A DNA stretch of 64,000 nt from Macrolepiota albuminosa. Taxonomy: Eukaryota > Basidiomycota > Agaricomycetes > Agaricales > Agaricaceae. A program made the translations under genes and the position numbers. The stretch's first letter is position 1, and the number at the start of each line of letters is the position of its first letter. The notes under the pieces were generated by a model. That model was not told the DNA's origin. It made no database searches and saw only the letters and a program-made list of their open reading frames with translations. Shown here piece by piece: positions 1-11,299 of this stretch. The stretch lies in the NCBI GenBank assembly GCA_027475525.1, contig JAMWFC010000090.1:930001-994000 (forward strand), written 5' to 3'.

Positions 1-97
1 TAAATAATATTATAATAAATATAATATTGTATGCTAAGTACCTAGTAAGTAAGTAAACGCTATGTGGCGGTGGCCACATAGCGGACTACGCTACACA
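1..97 (-). repeat. Start of the 3' LTR of G2 (partial)
   Basis: On the minus strand a G-rich polypurine run ends at 98 and is followed at 97 by TGTGTAGCG, the expected LTR start. The LTR continues beyond the left edge, so its length and target duplication cannot be read. It contains the hairpin at 58-83. Confidence 0.6.
58..83. repeat. Perfect hairpin in the LTR start
   Basis: CGCTATGTGGC, a GGTG spacer, then GCCACATAGCG: two 11-bp perfect arms only about 15 bp inside the inferred LTR end. It could form a stem in DNA or in the U3 part of a transcript; its role is unknown. Confidence 0.8.
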
Positions 98-107
98 CCC
101 CCCAATT
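98..107 (-). other. Polypurine tract of G2
   Basis: AATTGGGGGG on the minus strand lies directly before the TGTGTAG LTR start, the usual place of the plus-strand primer in LTR retrotransposons. Called by position and composition. Confidence 0.55.
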
Positions 108-140
108 AGACCAAAGTATGGTCTCAAAACACTCCAATGG

Positions 141-1529
141 TCAGGCCGTTGGTAAGTCAGGAATGGGGGCAATCAGAGAGTACCTGGGCTCCCGGAATGG
201 ATCGGCAGTAGTGTCATCCATATCGTAATCGAGGAGTTCATCCTCGCGTGCAGGCTCATGAGTGGTGCCTAATGGCCCTGCGAGAAGCAGGGAGTTGTCA
301 AAGTCCCATAGCGGGGACAGTATAATTGTGGGGTCAAAAGTCTGCCCCAGAGTAGGAGGGTGGGGATCAGGAATATCCCCAGTGTCGGATGGGTACTGGC
401 ACGTCCAGATCTCATGGGCATGTATGTCTTGCCCGATGGGGAGATACATCCCCTTGGTAAACATGTTGTTGAACACGTGACAACTCTCCTGCTGCTGGAG
501 CATCAGTTGTTGGCAGTCACCAATGGTGGCCTCGCACCACCCATCCCACTAAATACAGGACTGAGGGGTCCCATAGTGATCGAGGCGTTGCAGCCTCTCG
601 TTGTTGATGGCAGCCGCCTCGTTGTATAGCCAGCTGTCACTGAAGAAGATGTGGGCCAAGTAAGTGACCCCATAGGTATACGCATGGTCAGCCCAGCTGA
701 CTGGAATTTGATTGTGTAGAAGGACGTGTAACACGTCTGAAGTGGTGAACATGGAAGCGGATGCTTCCGGGATGTCCACAGCCTGAGCCTTGAAAGTAGG
801 GTCATCAGCGTGGAGGGGCACAAAGGCTTGCCCCATAGCCGCCTTGTATTCGGCCACAGCCTCTTTGTAGAGGCCTGGCCTTGCGAAGACATAGGCCAGG
901 TACTTGTGTACTGTGGTCTTGGAGGGGCAGCTGGCGCTGAGCGTGCACACAAGCACAAACCCAAAGAGGCTGCACCAATGAATGTGCATGGCATGGTCCA
1001 TGGCCAGACCAGTCCATATGTTGGGCATCCCAGGACGCCCATAGAGGAGGGCATAGGAGCCCGGGTAGTCCAAAGCAAAAGGCTGCTTTGGGTCAGGGGG
1101 AGTCAGGCCAACGAAGGCCAGTCTCCCACTTTCCTTGCGGTGATAGAGCCGCGATAGGACAATCATCCGCAGGACTTTTTTCCGCTCCTCTGAACTCGCA
1201 AAGGGTACTGCAATAGTCTTGTACAGGATCTCGTCAAGTAGTTGAGACATTGTTTTGTCTCGGGCAGTAGGGTAGCAGTTCAGTGCCACCCGTTTGAATT
1301 TGTTGAGCAGTAGATAGCCCAACTGACGCTGATGAATCGGCGTAAACTGGTTGTTCACCAGTGCATGGAGCCGGCAGAGCTCTTGAGGACTGCGGAGAAA
1401 CCTGCAAGATGCCACTTGGTACACCTTGCTGTTGTGGGGCGTCTGTGCAGCGTTGCCCTTTTTATCGGCCTTGAAGGTCCTGGCTGCGCAGGCTTCTTGC
1501 CTGACAAAGATAGTATTGGTCACTGGCAA
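141..1529 (-). pseudogene. Accessory ORF B of G2, unknown function
   Basis: Two ORFs (1529-549 and 503-141) share one frame and are separated by a single TAG at 549-551, in a context where TGG (Trp) is plausible. Read through, the product is about 462 residues. It lies downstream of pol, on the same strand, between the chromodomain and the 3' LTR. Visible stretches include a helical HALVNNQFTPIHQ region and, near the end of the first part, DVLHVLLHNQIPVSWADHAY. The C-terminal part is acidic (REDELLDYDMDD). I see no catalytic motif. It resembles, from memory only, uncharacterised proteins that accompany gypsy elements in Agaricomycetes. Function is not assigned. Confidence 0.6.
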
Positions 1530-1700
1530 CCAATAGAACTAGGGGGATAACCCTGCGCCAAAGAATGAGTTCTGGTGCTCAATAGTGTGATCACGGTAGA
1601 TCACAACACCGAGCGCATCAGAGATGCGCCTGGTTTTGTCTTTGAGGAGGGCAGCTCCTCGTTTGGCGCTATCCTGCACCCAACAGTCCATCTTGGCCTG

Positions 1701-3361
1701 TCAATTGCTGTTGCACCATTCGCGTGCCATATGATGTGCTGCCGTCTTGTGTGGCACAGGGGATTTCATGCGAGCCTCTTCAGGCTCCTCATACCATTTG
1801 TCATTGGAGGGCAGGGATGGCAGCCTCTCCGGCACAGACGTGTCAGAACATGGGTCCATTGCCCACACACACTGCGGGAGTCGGGCTGGCAGGCCCTCTA
1901 CCAGTATTGCAGGTAAGAAGAGGATGTTAGTCTCTGGGGCCCCTTTTGGGGCATCCTCGGGAAAGTGCACGTTGACATATGCATGCCCTTCCAGTTGCTT
2001 ACTCCGACGATCCTTTTGGGGTTGTGAGGCCTTAGCCTCAGTGGGGCGTGTGCTGCCGCCCCAGGAACTCTGCTCTCCAGAGTGTGTAGTGGATACCATG
2101 GATAATGGTCGCAAAGATGCAACCTCAGATGCACCACTAGCAAGGTGCTGGATGAGCCGAGGGGCAGCTGGAGCAGGAGCATCTTCATAGGAAAGGATGT
2201 CCCGCCCTAGACTGGCCTCCTGGCCAGAGACGACAACACTTGACTGATTTGAGCAGGAGGGCACGTCCTCCACTCCTTGCCGACGCACCCTTTTGCTGGA
2301 GTCAGTGTCCCGACTTGGGGGTGTAGTCTGCCGCTTACGAGCGGCTGATAGGGCAAGGAGATCAGTTTTGCGCTGAGCATGCATATGATCCATGTCATCC
2401 ATCATCTGGCTGATGAGGATGACTGCCTCTGCATTGCGGAGGAATGACGATTCTGCGGGTATGTCGTACCCATTGTCCCCCAAGCATTGGAGGAGGGTAG
2501 CCAGGACTAAGTCCTGGTTGAGACTGGGCTTGACAGCCCATGCTTTTCCTTTGTTGCATTGGAAACGCAACTCTTCTTCCGAGCGGGGCTCGGGTTGGTG
2601 TGGCATCTCCAGCCACTGTAAAAGGGAGAGCCTGGCCAGGCTCTCTGTCAGCGCATCGGCCGATGAACTGATGCTTAGTTCTGTATTGAGAGTTTTTGTG
2701 CTCTCAATGGCCACGGGGGCCTGTGCAAGGGATGCTTAGCATCCCTCTAGATTGTCGACTGGTACTGTGGTTGACAGGGAAGTTGACTTGCCTCCCTTGG
2801 CTAGCACCTCATACAAGGCGTCGTACTGGGGCATTGCACCCCAAGGCCCCATCCAAGCTGGGGGTACGGCATCATTACGGGCATGCCATCCATGCCTGGG
2901 TAGTGCGCTGGGGTGATAAACTGGGGAAAAGGATGTGTCCCCAGTGGCCCTGTTGCCAGTACAGGGGCAAGCTGCCTCCATCCTGACATTGCTTGGGGGC
3001 TGACAAGCCCCTGTCCTGGTGTTGCTGGGATTGGCCCTCAGCGTGATGTGGCGCATAAGCGCCTGCTACTGGTTGTTGGGGCTGATAGCTACCCACAGGT
3101 GCGTTTTGGGGCATAATGTTGCTCTGCATGAGTTGGTGTGGCGGATAGCCACTGATCACCAGCTGCTGCAGCGAGTAGCCCACCGCTGGTTGTTGCTGCT
3201 GCTGTGGGAAGCCCATAGCCTGTTGTGATTGTCCCTACTGGGGCGCATTTTGGGTCAGTGGGGGAGCCATCTGCCCTCCCTCCAGCCGACAGTAAGACTG
3301 ACAGCGCAAGTTCAAACTGTTGCTGCTGCTGCTCACTCTGGTCCATGGGCATGTTGTCCAT
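1701..3361 (-). pseudogene. Accessory ORF A of G2, P/Q-rich N-terminus
   Basis: Start chosen at MDNMPMDQSE (ATG at 3361), soon after the chromodomain. The first about 200 codons are Gln/Pro/Gly-rich (runs such as PQQQQQPAVGY and SYQPQQPVAGAY) and lie in two frames, so a frameshift is present. A TAA at about 2736-2738, in a perfect 17-bp palindrome, interrupts the frame; the frame then continues to 1701. The second half has a helical region (QDLVLATLLQCLGDNGYD, then AVILISQMMDDMDHMHAQRK) and a basic patch SSKRVRRQG that could act as a nuclear signal. No known catalytic motif is visible. It may be a nucleic-acid binding or condensate-forming partner of the element; that is speculation. Confidence 0.5.
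2731..2747. repeat. Perfect palindrome spanning a stop codon
   Basis: GGGATGC TTA GCATCCC on the plus strand; its centre supplies the TAA that breaks accessory ORF A on the minus strand. Confidence 0.8.
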
Positions 3362-3519
3362 GGTTGAGGGAAGAAAGGGAAAAAAGAAATTTTGAATTTC
3401 TAGACGTGTCTCAGCCACAGTTGCTGACCAACTCAGCCAAGCCGTGATCGGCACTGCTGATCAATTTAAGTGCTGGCGTGCTTACCTAACTGATGTGGGC
3501 GCTTAATGCCCTTTAACTC

Positions 3520-3655
3520 CAGATAACAGTCAAGTGCCGCTAACTTGGAGCAATGGGAGTATGGCTCCTATGTTGTGTCCCTGAGGGACCACCATATCTC
3601 AAACTCAAGCGTATTCCACTCAGTCCACTGGTGCCCTATAATGCACTCAACAAAC
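3520..3655 (-). pseudogene. Chromodomain at the C-terminus of G2 pol
   Basis: The minus strand reads VECIIGHQWTEWNTLEFEIW followed by WSLRDTT-stop-EP. This matches the chromodomain pattern (V-x-x-I-hydrophobic core, then D-T-x-W-E-P) found after integrase in chromoviruses, where it binds modified histone tails and steers integration to heterochromatin. The Trp of the T-W-E-P signature is a TAG at 3568-3570, a G-to-A change of TGG, so the domain is cut at a core position. Upstream reading SNYVLELPQAL is the integrase C-terminal tail. Confidence 0.7.
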
Positions 3656-3858
3656 CACTTGTCATCATCTCATGCCCCAAAGTCATAGGGGCCTGGGGTT
3701 GCCCTGTTAGGGAATAGCACGTCGTCAAACGTGCTGTATGGTCGCAACAGCAACACGTGGAACTTTGGAACAATGCATCATTCCTGTAATGCCTGAGGCA
3801 GCTCCAACACATAGTTGGAGGTACTTGGCTCCACGTCTAGCACACAGTATGGGCCTAC

Positions 3859-4785
3859 TCATTTTGGGCAGAGTTTGCTAGCCCGTCCCTTTGGCAGTTT
3901 CAGGTTACGTGTTGACAGGTAGACCAACACTCCTACTGATATTGGTGGGTCCGTTTGCCTACGGTGATTGGTGTTTTTTGCCTGAAAGACTTGCATCTCT
4001 ATGATGGCGTCATGCGCCACTGCAATATTCTCCAGGGCCTGTCTGGCGAACTTGACAACTCCTTGGTGGGCCCTCACATCAGCACAAATTTTGTGCAGCA
4101 TGGAGGGCAAGTACCCTCCATTGAGCTCAAAGGGCACATATCCTGTCGTCTCTGAGATACTTGCGTTAATCGCAAACTCAGTGAGTGGACACCAGTCCAC
4201 CCAGTCCCGTTGGTCAGGGCGAACAACTGCCCTTAAAATCTGGCCTATACTGCGGTTGGCCTGCTCAGTTTGCCCATCTGTCTGAGGATAGAATGACGTC
4301 AACATGAGAAGTCGAGCTCCTAGCAGTTTGTGGAGTTCCCTCCACCATTGAGATGTGAACTTTGAGTCATGGTTGCTCATGATAGTACTAGGCAGCCCAT
4401 GCAGCCTAACGATCTCCCTGAGGTAGATCCACGACAGCTCCTTAGCTGTCAGTGTAGTTCGCACCGGTATCAGGTGCACCATGCTTGTCATGCAGCAGAT
4501 TACCGCCCAGAGGTAATCGAACCCTCTAGACTCGGGAAAGGGACCTACAAAGTCCATTCCAATGGAGTCCCAAGATTTTACCAGCACGGGTAGCTGGTGT
4601 AGCTTCCCGGCAGGAGATCCAGGGGGCAACTTTGCCCTCTGACATGCTGTGCATGAGGCGCAGAACTTAGTCACCTCTTGGGCCATACGTGGCCACCAAT
4701 ACCACCTACGGATGTATCCCAACGTTTGTGCGGCACCAAAGTGCCCCACCAGTGCATGGGCCTGGTCTAGTACTCATGTAACAAT
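3859..4785 (-). pseudogene. G2 integrase
   Basis: A 296-residue open frame begins at 4749 and extends upstream in frame through a TGA into HALVGHFGAAQ, giving the two His of the HHCC zinc finger; the Cys pair is CASCTACQ. The catalytic core shows Asp 1 in GMDFVGPFP and Glu in PQTDGQTEQANRSI, but the second Asp, normally in S-D-R-D-S-K-F, reads SNHDSKF. That Asp-to-Asn and the Arg-to-His beside it are both explained by G-to-A changes. The frame ends at LPKGRASKLCPK. The enzyme is therefore probably dead although the frame is long. Confidence 0.85.
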
Positions 4786-4941
4786 AGTTTGTGTGCGGGG
4801 AAGGCAGACCACTGCCACCCCTTGACAGTTTTCTGTCATGATCAGTCCACCAGGCTCCTGCCTGAACTGAGGATGGTCGTCGGGATTGGCAATTATCTTG
4901 GCAAAGAGAGAATCATCACCATATTCCCACACCACTTCTAT

Positions 4942-5690
4942 TCAGAAGTCGTTGCTGCCCATGCTAGGGGGCTGAGATGAAGGCAATTCGCCTTCGAGCA
5001 TTTCAGCCAGAGTAACGGGTCTGTTGGGGCACTTGCATTCCTCAGGTGATGCTGGATCCATGACTTCATGCTCCTTAAGCAGCTGAGCGGCTACGTCCCG
5101 CTCTTCACGCTGCTCCCTGAGGCGAGTACTTTGCCTCTGCTTGTCATCATGCATCATGCGTATGTCCAGGACATGCTCCCTGAGTTCCTGGTATCGGTGG
5201 AGAGGTAGATCCTCTCTGTCTGGGTCTATGTGGCAGTCTGCCTGCACATACTCATGAGGCTCGTGAGCCTCCCCGACTACATTGCTCTCAAAGTAGCAAG
5301 ACAAGCAGTCTGCTACTTTGTTGAGTCCACCTTTAACATAGGTGATGTCGAACTGGTATCTCAACATGTAGTCAATCCAATGTCGCTGCCACGGCAACAA
5401 GTTCACTTGAGTTTTGAAGAACTCAAGTGCCTTGTGATCCGTTATGATGTGGATGGGGTACCCCATCAGCTTGTCCTGTTCACTTGAGTTTTGAAGAACT
5501 CAAGTGCCTTGTGATCCGTTATGATGTGGATGGGGTACCCCATCAGCTTGTCCTCCCACTTGAGGAGGGCTTTGAGTATGGCTAGAGTCTCCAGCTCATG
5601 CACAGCATAGTTTTGCTGGGCAGTCATGAACTTCTTCGACATGAACCCTGCTGGGCGGCAAGTCTGCCAGCTACTCCCCTGACCATACAT
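4942..5690 (-). pseudogene. G2 RNase H, broken by a 77-bp duplication
   Basis: MYGQGSSWQTCRPAGFMSKK, then YAVHELETLAILKALLKWED and HIITDHKALEFF, form the gypsy RNase H region (D/E/D motifs). ITYVKGGLNKVADCLSCY follows and is the RNase H to integrase connector. The segment coding MGYPIHIITDHKALEFF occurs twice because of the 77-bp duplication at 5401-5554, which shifts the frame. Without one copy the two ORFs would be continuous. The downstream part is an acidic spacer before integrase. Confidence 0.8.
5401..5554. repeat. 77-bp tandem duplication A
   Basis: Positions 5401-5477 are repeated exactly at 5478-5554. It lies in RNase H coding sequence and shifts the frame. See the finding on 77-bp duplications. 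Confidence 0.95.
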
Positions 5691-5759
5691 GGCTCCAATG
5701 CCTGTCTTAGATGTGTCGCAAATAAGCCATATTGGCTTGTCCTGTCTAAGGTCGATTGG

Positions 5760-6829
5760 TCAAATTACTGGAGTCTTCATACAGATCTGCTTGACCATCT
5801 CGAAGCACCGCTGGTGCAGTGGCCTCCAATTGAACGGTGACCCATTCTGCGTCATGGCCATGAGTGGCCTAGTATAGGCAGTGACATCGGGCAAGAAGCT
5901 TGATATGTAGTTGACAAGGCCAATGAATTGTTGGATGTCATTGTAGTTTTGTGGCGTGCACCACTCCCAAATACAATTGAGCTTGTCCTGATTGGGGTGT
6001 ATACCCCGCTCATCAATGACATGCCCTAGGCAGTCTATACTTTGAGCATAAAGCTCACACTTCTTCCACTTCAAGTACAGCTTGTACTTGCACAGTCATT
6101 TGAAGACGGCTCTGAGGTGCTGCTCATGCTCCTCCATGGAATCCAAATAGATGAATATATCATCTAAGTAGACGTGCATAAAATGTCCTATCACATCTCG
6201 GAAAATAGAGGTCATGAGCCTCTGAAAGGTTGCAGGGGCATTACAGTCCCCAATTTGCATTATGTTGCTGGTGAACGTGCCCATGATCGATGCAAATATG
6301 GTCTTGGGTACGTCTTCAGTGCAGATGTGCACCTGCTTGTAGGCATCAGTAAGATCAATCTTTGAGCAATACTTTGCCCAAGCCACGTCTTCCTGGATCA
6401 CCTCCTGGTCTGGTAAAGGCATTACATTCTTTATGGTATTGTCATTGCACTGACACGCATCAAGAGCAGTTTGAAGGGTTCCGTCCTTCTTTGGGATGCA
6501 CAGTAATGGTGCAGCCTGAGCAGTGGTGCATGGTGACCACCACTGAGCATTCAAATAGCGATTAGTTTTATCGTGTAATTGCTCCTGGAGTGCGCATGGG
6601 CAGCATGGCAAGTGATACTTGTATTGCTTGCTCTCATCTATGAGATTAATCTCATGGTTTACTTCCCACCAAGGCGGGAGCTCCTCTTTGGTCCCATTGA
6701 CCATATCAGCAAATTTCTCTTGCCATTGCTGATGCAACCAAGGTATCTCTTCCTCACAAAGGCTTGTCGTCTTCTGTTTCCCCTTCAGACACACCGGGGG
6801 AAGTACCTCCACCATTTCTGATGGTGGCC
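5760..6829 (-). pseudogene. G2 reverse transcriptase
   Basis: The minus strand encodes LPPWWEVNHEINLIDESKQY, WWSPCTTAQAAPLLCIPKKD, CSKIDLTDAYKQVHICTED, the active site box VYLDDIFIYLD (YxDD) and then CLGHVIDERGIHPNQDK with FIGLVNYISSFLPDV (thumb). Fingers, palm and thumb are all present; a stop near 6096 separates palm from thumb. The true element sequence starts at 6829 because 6834-8427 is an inserted LTR. QAAPLLCIPKKDG and YLDDIF are diagnostic for Ty3/gypsy. Confidence 0.85.
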
Positions 6830-6833
6830 ACGG

Positions 6834-8427
6834 TGATAGGCTTCTACTCGGACTGAGCGCATCAAGGGACATTATAGGCCAACCAACACTTGACGTACTG
6901 AGGACTCTAGCGACCAGTTGGGAATATAGAGCAGCCCTAGCTCTGGCAATGTAAGGGCGACCTCTAGAGGCTGTGGCTCAGTCACACAGCTGGCAGAGGG
7001 AGATCCAAAGTGTATTAGAATATATACTGACAATATCAAGGTAGCTACTCACCTGGCAGAGGGAGATCCAAAGAGAACAAGTCTGGGGATTCCCTATGCC
7101 AGGTTGGACGCTTCTGGGGCCTCTGAAGCGTGGGAAACAACTGTACAGTACAACAAAACCTTAAAAACTCGAAAATTGACTAACCAAACAAGTGTGCAAA
7201 CAAGGGAGGAAAACTCCGGACTTTAGAAGTCAGAAAGGCAAACTCCGGCTTATCTAAGCAGCCTGGAGCGGTGCTGAAGGGCCCACACTTGTCTGAGTGA
7301 TAGCTAAAGAACCAGAGCACCTCAAAGGTTGAGAATAGTACCAACAGATAGTGTTGAAGAAGTAGTAACAGCAAAATGAGAGAATGGTAGAAGAAATAAG
7401 GAAGTGAATGAAAGGAGAGTGAAGAAATAAGGAGTGAAAGAAGAAAGGAATGAGGGGTCCCCTGACAGGCAACCGACTACAGGATTTAGACATTTATTCT
7501 AACCACTAGCTACCAAGCCTTCAGCACACTCCATTCACCTATCCCAAGGACGAAGGAGGCTCATAACGTATAGCGCTAACACAACGGCGGGAGAGGACTC
7601 TAACTAAACCCCGATCACTTCCAGAAGGAGCCAGCAGCAGGCGCTGCCATTTGACGAGGCACTTCAATCAGAAGTCTAAAAGGATCAATGACGGCGGCAC
7701 TGGATATACTTAAATCCAACATCTGGACCTGTCAGGAACTAATACAATGTGTAGCGCTGACACTAGCGCTCACGGCGTCTGTCGAGGATTTTCCGACCAT
7801 ACCCCGAAACAGCCTGGCCAATTGGAGTTAGAATAAAAGTGAGCAGACTCATGCAATTCTAAGCCAATATAGAGTCGCCGCTGGTTGCCGTGGGTCAGAA
7901 CGCCGTTGGTCGCCGTCATCCATGTGCAAAAGGTTGCCGTTGACAGGTCGCCGTTAGAGGAAACCACAAGGAGAGGCGCTAGGAGGTAGCGCTGCAGGTG
8001 GACTTGTATCTGGACAAACACGGTAGTGCATAGTATATAAAATAGCTACTTTACATGTATATAACAACGAATCGTAACCTCTTGAGCACCCAGTTACACT
8101 TAGCGTTCAAATCGCGCTAGCATTGCCTGACTTTGTCACCAAGTTCGGCGCTAGCTTTGTCTATCTCGTCTTCGTCATTTACGGTGCTACCTACGGGCAC
8201 GCTACGCTGCGCTATTTGTTTTATTCTCTATAACTTCTCCTAAACTACGACACTTACCACTTGCTAGGTAGCACCCGAGGTGCTATCATCTAGCGCATCG
8301 CCCTATCACCTCTGCTTGAGCACACCGGAACCCTGCCGGGACTCCTCACAAACCCGTATGCCAGGCGCTGGAGACGGCGTTGTACTGCATATACGTCCAG
8401 CGCACCCAACCACAGTTGGCGTCATCA
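6834..8427 (+). mobile_element. Solo LTR-A, copy 1 (contains solo LTR-B)
   Basis: Begins TGATAGGC, ends GTCATCA, and is flanked by ACGG at 6830-6833 and 8428-8431, a 4-bp target duplication. It aligns along its length with 18983-20028 in the same orientation. Subtracting the nested LTR-B and its 5-bp duplication leaves 1071 bp. A TATA-like GTATATAAAATAGC lies near 8033. It sits inside G2 between protease and RT. Confidence 0.85.
6950..7467 (-). mobile_element. Solo LTR-B, copy 1 (518 bp), nested in LTR-A
   Basis: On the minus strand it runs TGTCAGGGGACC to GCCCTTACA. It is flanked by GGCAA at 6945-6949 and 7468-7472, a perfect 5-bp target duplication. Length 518 bp, identical to the copy at 13951-14468, and nearly identical in sequence. 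Confidence 0.9.
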
Positions 8428-9043
8428 ACGGCTGCAGTGCATATTGCTTGTGAATTGCAAGCACCTGATTAACACTGTCATCGGGTATATACAGTCTCAG
8501 CAGTGGATCCACTACCGCTGCCTTACGAGCCACAAGGCTTGTTCCTTCGCGTACAAGTGAGTACACTATGGACACTTCATCTGAAGCTGGCTGGCAATAC
8601 GCTAGTGTGACAGTTGTCCATTGCTGGTGCGCATTTTGCGCACATGTGGCTGCCACCAGTTTGTTCCATTCCTGTGGCATGTGAGGATTGTATGCCCAGT
8701 TGTACTCAGGAAGGGGAGCTGGTCACTCCCATAAGGACTGTGTGTCCTTACAGTATGAGGCTTTCGCCTCTTGATTGCTGTCCCTCAAGTCATCTAACTT
8801 GACTCAGGGAGACATAGGCGGACATACATCCACTGAGTCCTCAGGCTTCTTTGCCTTTTGCTGCTATCTATCTGGAGGCTTCGCGCCTCGAACATCACGA
8901 GCAAGTATTCGCTCGTCTCTCATCTTGGAGGCTTGATATTCCTCCTCGCTTATCATCACCACATTGTGGTCTGAGCTCAGCCCAGGCATAGCCTGTACTT
9001 CCTCATCCACCTCCTCCACCGTTGGCACTTTGTGCTGACCAAG

Positions 9044-9457
9044 TCAAGGAGAGTCCTTGCACTTCTCTGTAGTGTGGTGACATCGCAGGCAATTATCAGT
9101 GTTGTCTGCGGTAGCCCTTTTGGCTGGGATTACTTTCCCATTTACTAGCACCTGACAGTGCTCAAAGTCTAGCATGACTTTGTTACGCCACATGAATGGT
9201 GTTCCCAGTATCATATCATAGCAATCAAAGTTTGCTACATCCATGTACTCCTGGCTACGTGAGCCTGGTGTCTGGACAGTTACATTCATCCCATACTGCA
9301 CCATAGCACGGCTTTCTACGGTGCCCAGCTGCAACGCCAATGGCATATCCAACTCCTGCATGGATATTCTGTATACATGGGCAAACTGGGGCGTTATACC
9401 CGATGTAGTACTCCCAGAGTCCCATAAGGTCCATGCCTTGTGGCCATATACGTCCAC
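9044..9457 (-). pseudogene. G2 retroviral-type aspartic protease
   Basis: KAWTLWDSGSTTSGITPQFA carries the catalytic D-S-G-S, and NFDCYDMILGTPFMW is the conserved hydrophobic-G flap partner typical of gypsy proteases. It lies downstream of the zinc-knuckle gag and upstream of the RT, as expected. The core is uninterrupted over about 137 residues. Between it and the LTR-A insertion (about 8434-9040) the same polyprotein continues, poorly conserved, with readable pieces such as VDPLLRLYIPDDSVNQVLAI near 8500. Confidence 0.8.
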
Positions 9458-9599
9458 ATACGAGACCAGGCACTCCTTGTCTGCCCATTTCAGTGTAGGG
9501 CGCTGCCAAAGTGCTCTCTGCTTGGCGAAGGATCACCTTCTTCATCCAAACCACATTATTTTTTTCGGGATCATTTGAGGACGGCCAATCCATCATCGC

Positions 9600-10726
9600 T
9601 GCTAGGCACTCAGAGTCGCTGTCACAACTGTAGTACTCATTGTTGTAGACATCGTCATATACGTTGACTGTGACGTACTCTCCACGACCACACTCTTGGG
9701 CTTAGTGCCCGATGCCTCCTCTGGGGGCTCTTGGTCGTTTGTGGGGTGCTCTGCCTCAGATTCGGTGGACACGTCTCCATCACTCCTACTTGCAGCTGCG
9801 GTATGTGCGGCTTGTAGGTGGGCCTGGGGTGTATACCCCTTTCTTGGGGCTCCCAGCTTTGCAGAGCAATTGGTAGCGTAGTGGCCTGGCTGGCCACATG
9901 CAAAGCAAGTCTCCGTCTGACCTGGTGGGTTGGCCGGCTTGAACTCTGGCCTTAGTCTAGGGCATTCTCCATCTGGCGCCCGCTCTGGGCATGGGCAGCT
10001 TTGCCCTCAGTTTGCAGCAGGGGTTCTGCATACCACAACCCACGTGTTGCAGTCACGATCCAAATCAGCCTTCTTGGCCAAGAAGGTCTCCACATGCTGA
10101 CCCCATGAAGATGCCCCAGCAGGTGGTAGTCACCTGCTTCCCTCTTTGTGGCCACTCCGATGCTTGTAGTGGTTAGCAGTCTTAAGGGACTGCTCATACC
10201 TGATGGCGTATGCCACAAACTCCTCCACATCGTTGACCTCTGGGGACAGTCTGTCCTCACGTATCAGATAGTGGTGCATATCTGCTGGAATGCCATCCAA
10301 GAATGTTTTGAGCATTCTATACCCGTCCAGGTATACTGCCATATTCTGAGCATGGTCATTAAGGGTATCGTAGAACCCTTGTACTCCCAACTTCTCGGTG
10401 TACTTGGTGGACTGGAAGTCCCGCCTTGCATCCTGTAGCGTGGAGGGGTGCACAAATCAATCGTACAGTCCTGTCAGGACTCCTTTGAACGTCCACTCAT
10501 ACTGGACCCAGTTGATGTGCAATACTGCTCATCAAAACCACTCCATGGCCTCTCCAGCCAAGAACTCAGACAGAACAAAGATTCGTTCTCGTTCCATACA
10601 GTTGCTTCCATACAAGCACATAGCGAGGTGGGTGCATACATCCATTGCCCAATCCTCCAAGTCGCTGAACTTGGACGTGCCTGTGTAGGCGTGAATATGC
10701 CTACTATCTGCTTTACACAGCTTCAC
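9600..10726 (-). pseudogene. G2 gag, capsid part and zinc knuckle
   Basis: Capsid-like stretches are YTGTSKFSDLEDWAMDVCTH, FLAGEAMEWF and STLQDARRDFQSTKYTEKLG with MLKTFLDGIPADMHH, the retrotransposon gag fold pattern (W-F, then ALQDA..F). Downstream, at 9866-9907, lies a CCHC knuckle CFACGQPGHYATNC (CX2CX4HX4C) that binds genomic RNA. Stops and frameshifts separate the pieces. The region after the knuckle is acidic and Ser-rich. Confidence 0.8.
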
Positions 10727-11299
10727 CCCATCTAGTAACTGTAAGGTTACCCCCAGGGCATCATCAACTACTCAATGCAGGCAATCATGCATGGCTTCAC
10801 GATGCATTCAAATGGCCTCCTGCTGGCCTGGGGATCTAGTCGCTAAGTCAGCGGCTTGGGGAAGTGACTTCCCTCGTCCACCCTGCGGCGGACGTCCCAA
10901 GCCTCCTTGACTATGGGCATAATTGCCCTCGTCTCAAGAAGTCAACCTAGGGCCGTTGTCCCAACCATTTCCAGGGGCATCACGTCTTGTGGTGCCATCT
11001 CAATTGAGGAAGTCTCCTCAATCATGATCATTGTGCTGCCCTGGGTCTGGGGAAGCTTGATTCTCGTGGCCCTGCATCATGAATCGACGACACATCTCAT
11101 TAATGGGCTTAGTGCCCTCAAATACAATGCCCTGATTGTCAATAAGGGACTATCCCTTAGTCCGGAGGTCGCCATTGCACATACATTGATACACTACTCT
11201 GTTGCTCAACGTTTCTGCCATGGTCATGCGCAGCATCACAGATGCCTTGCTTTCCACCTTGAGCACGGTACTATTGTGTCCATCCAGGCCTGACATATC

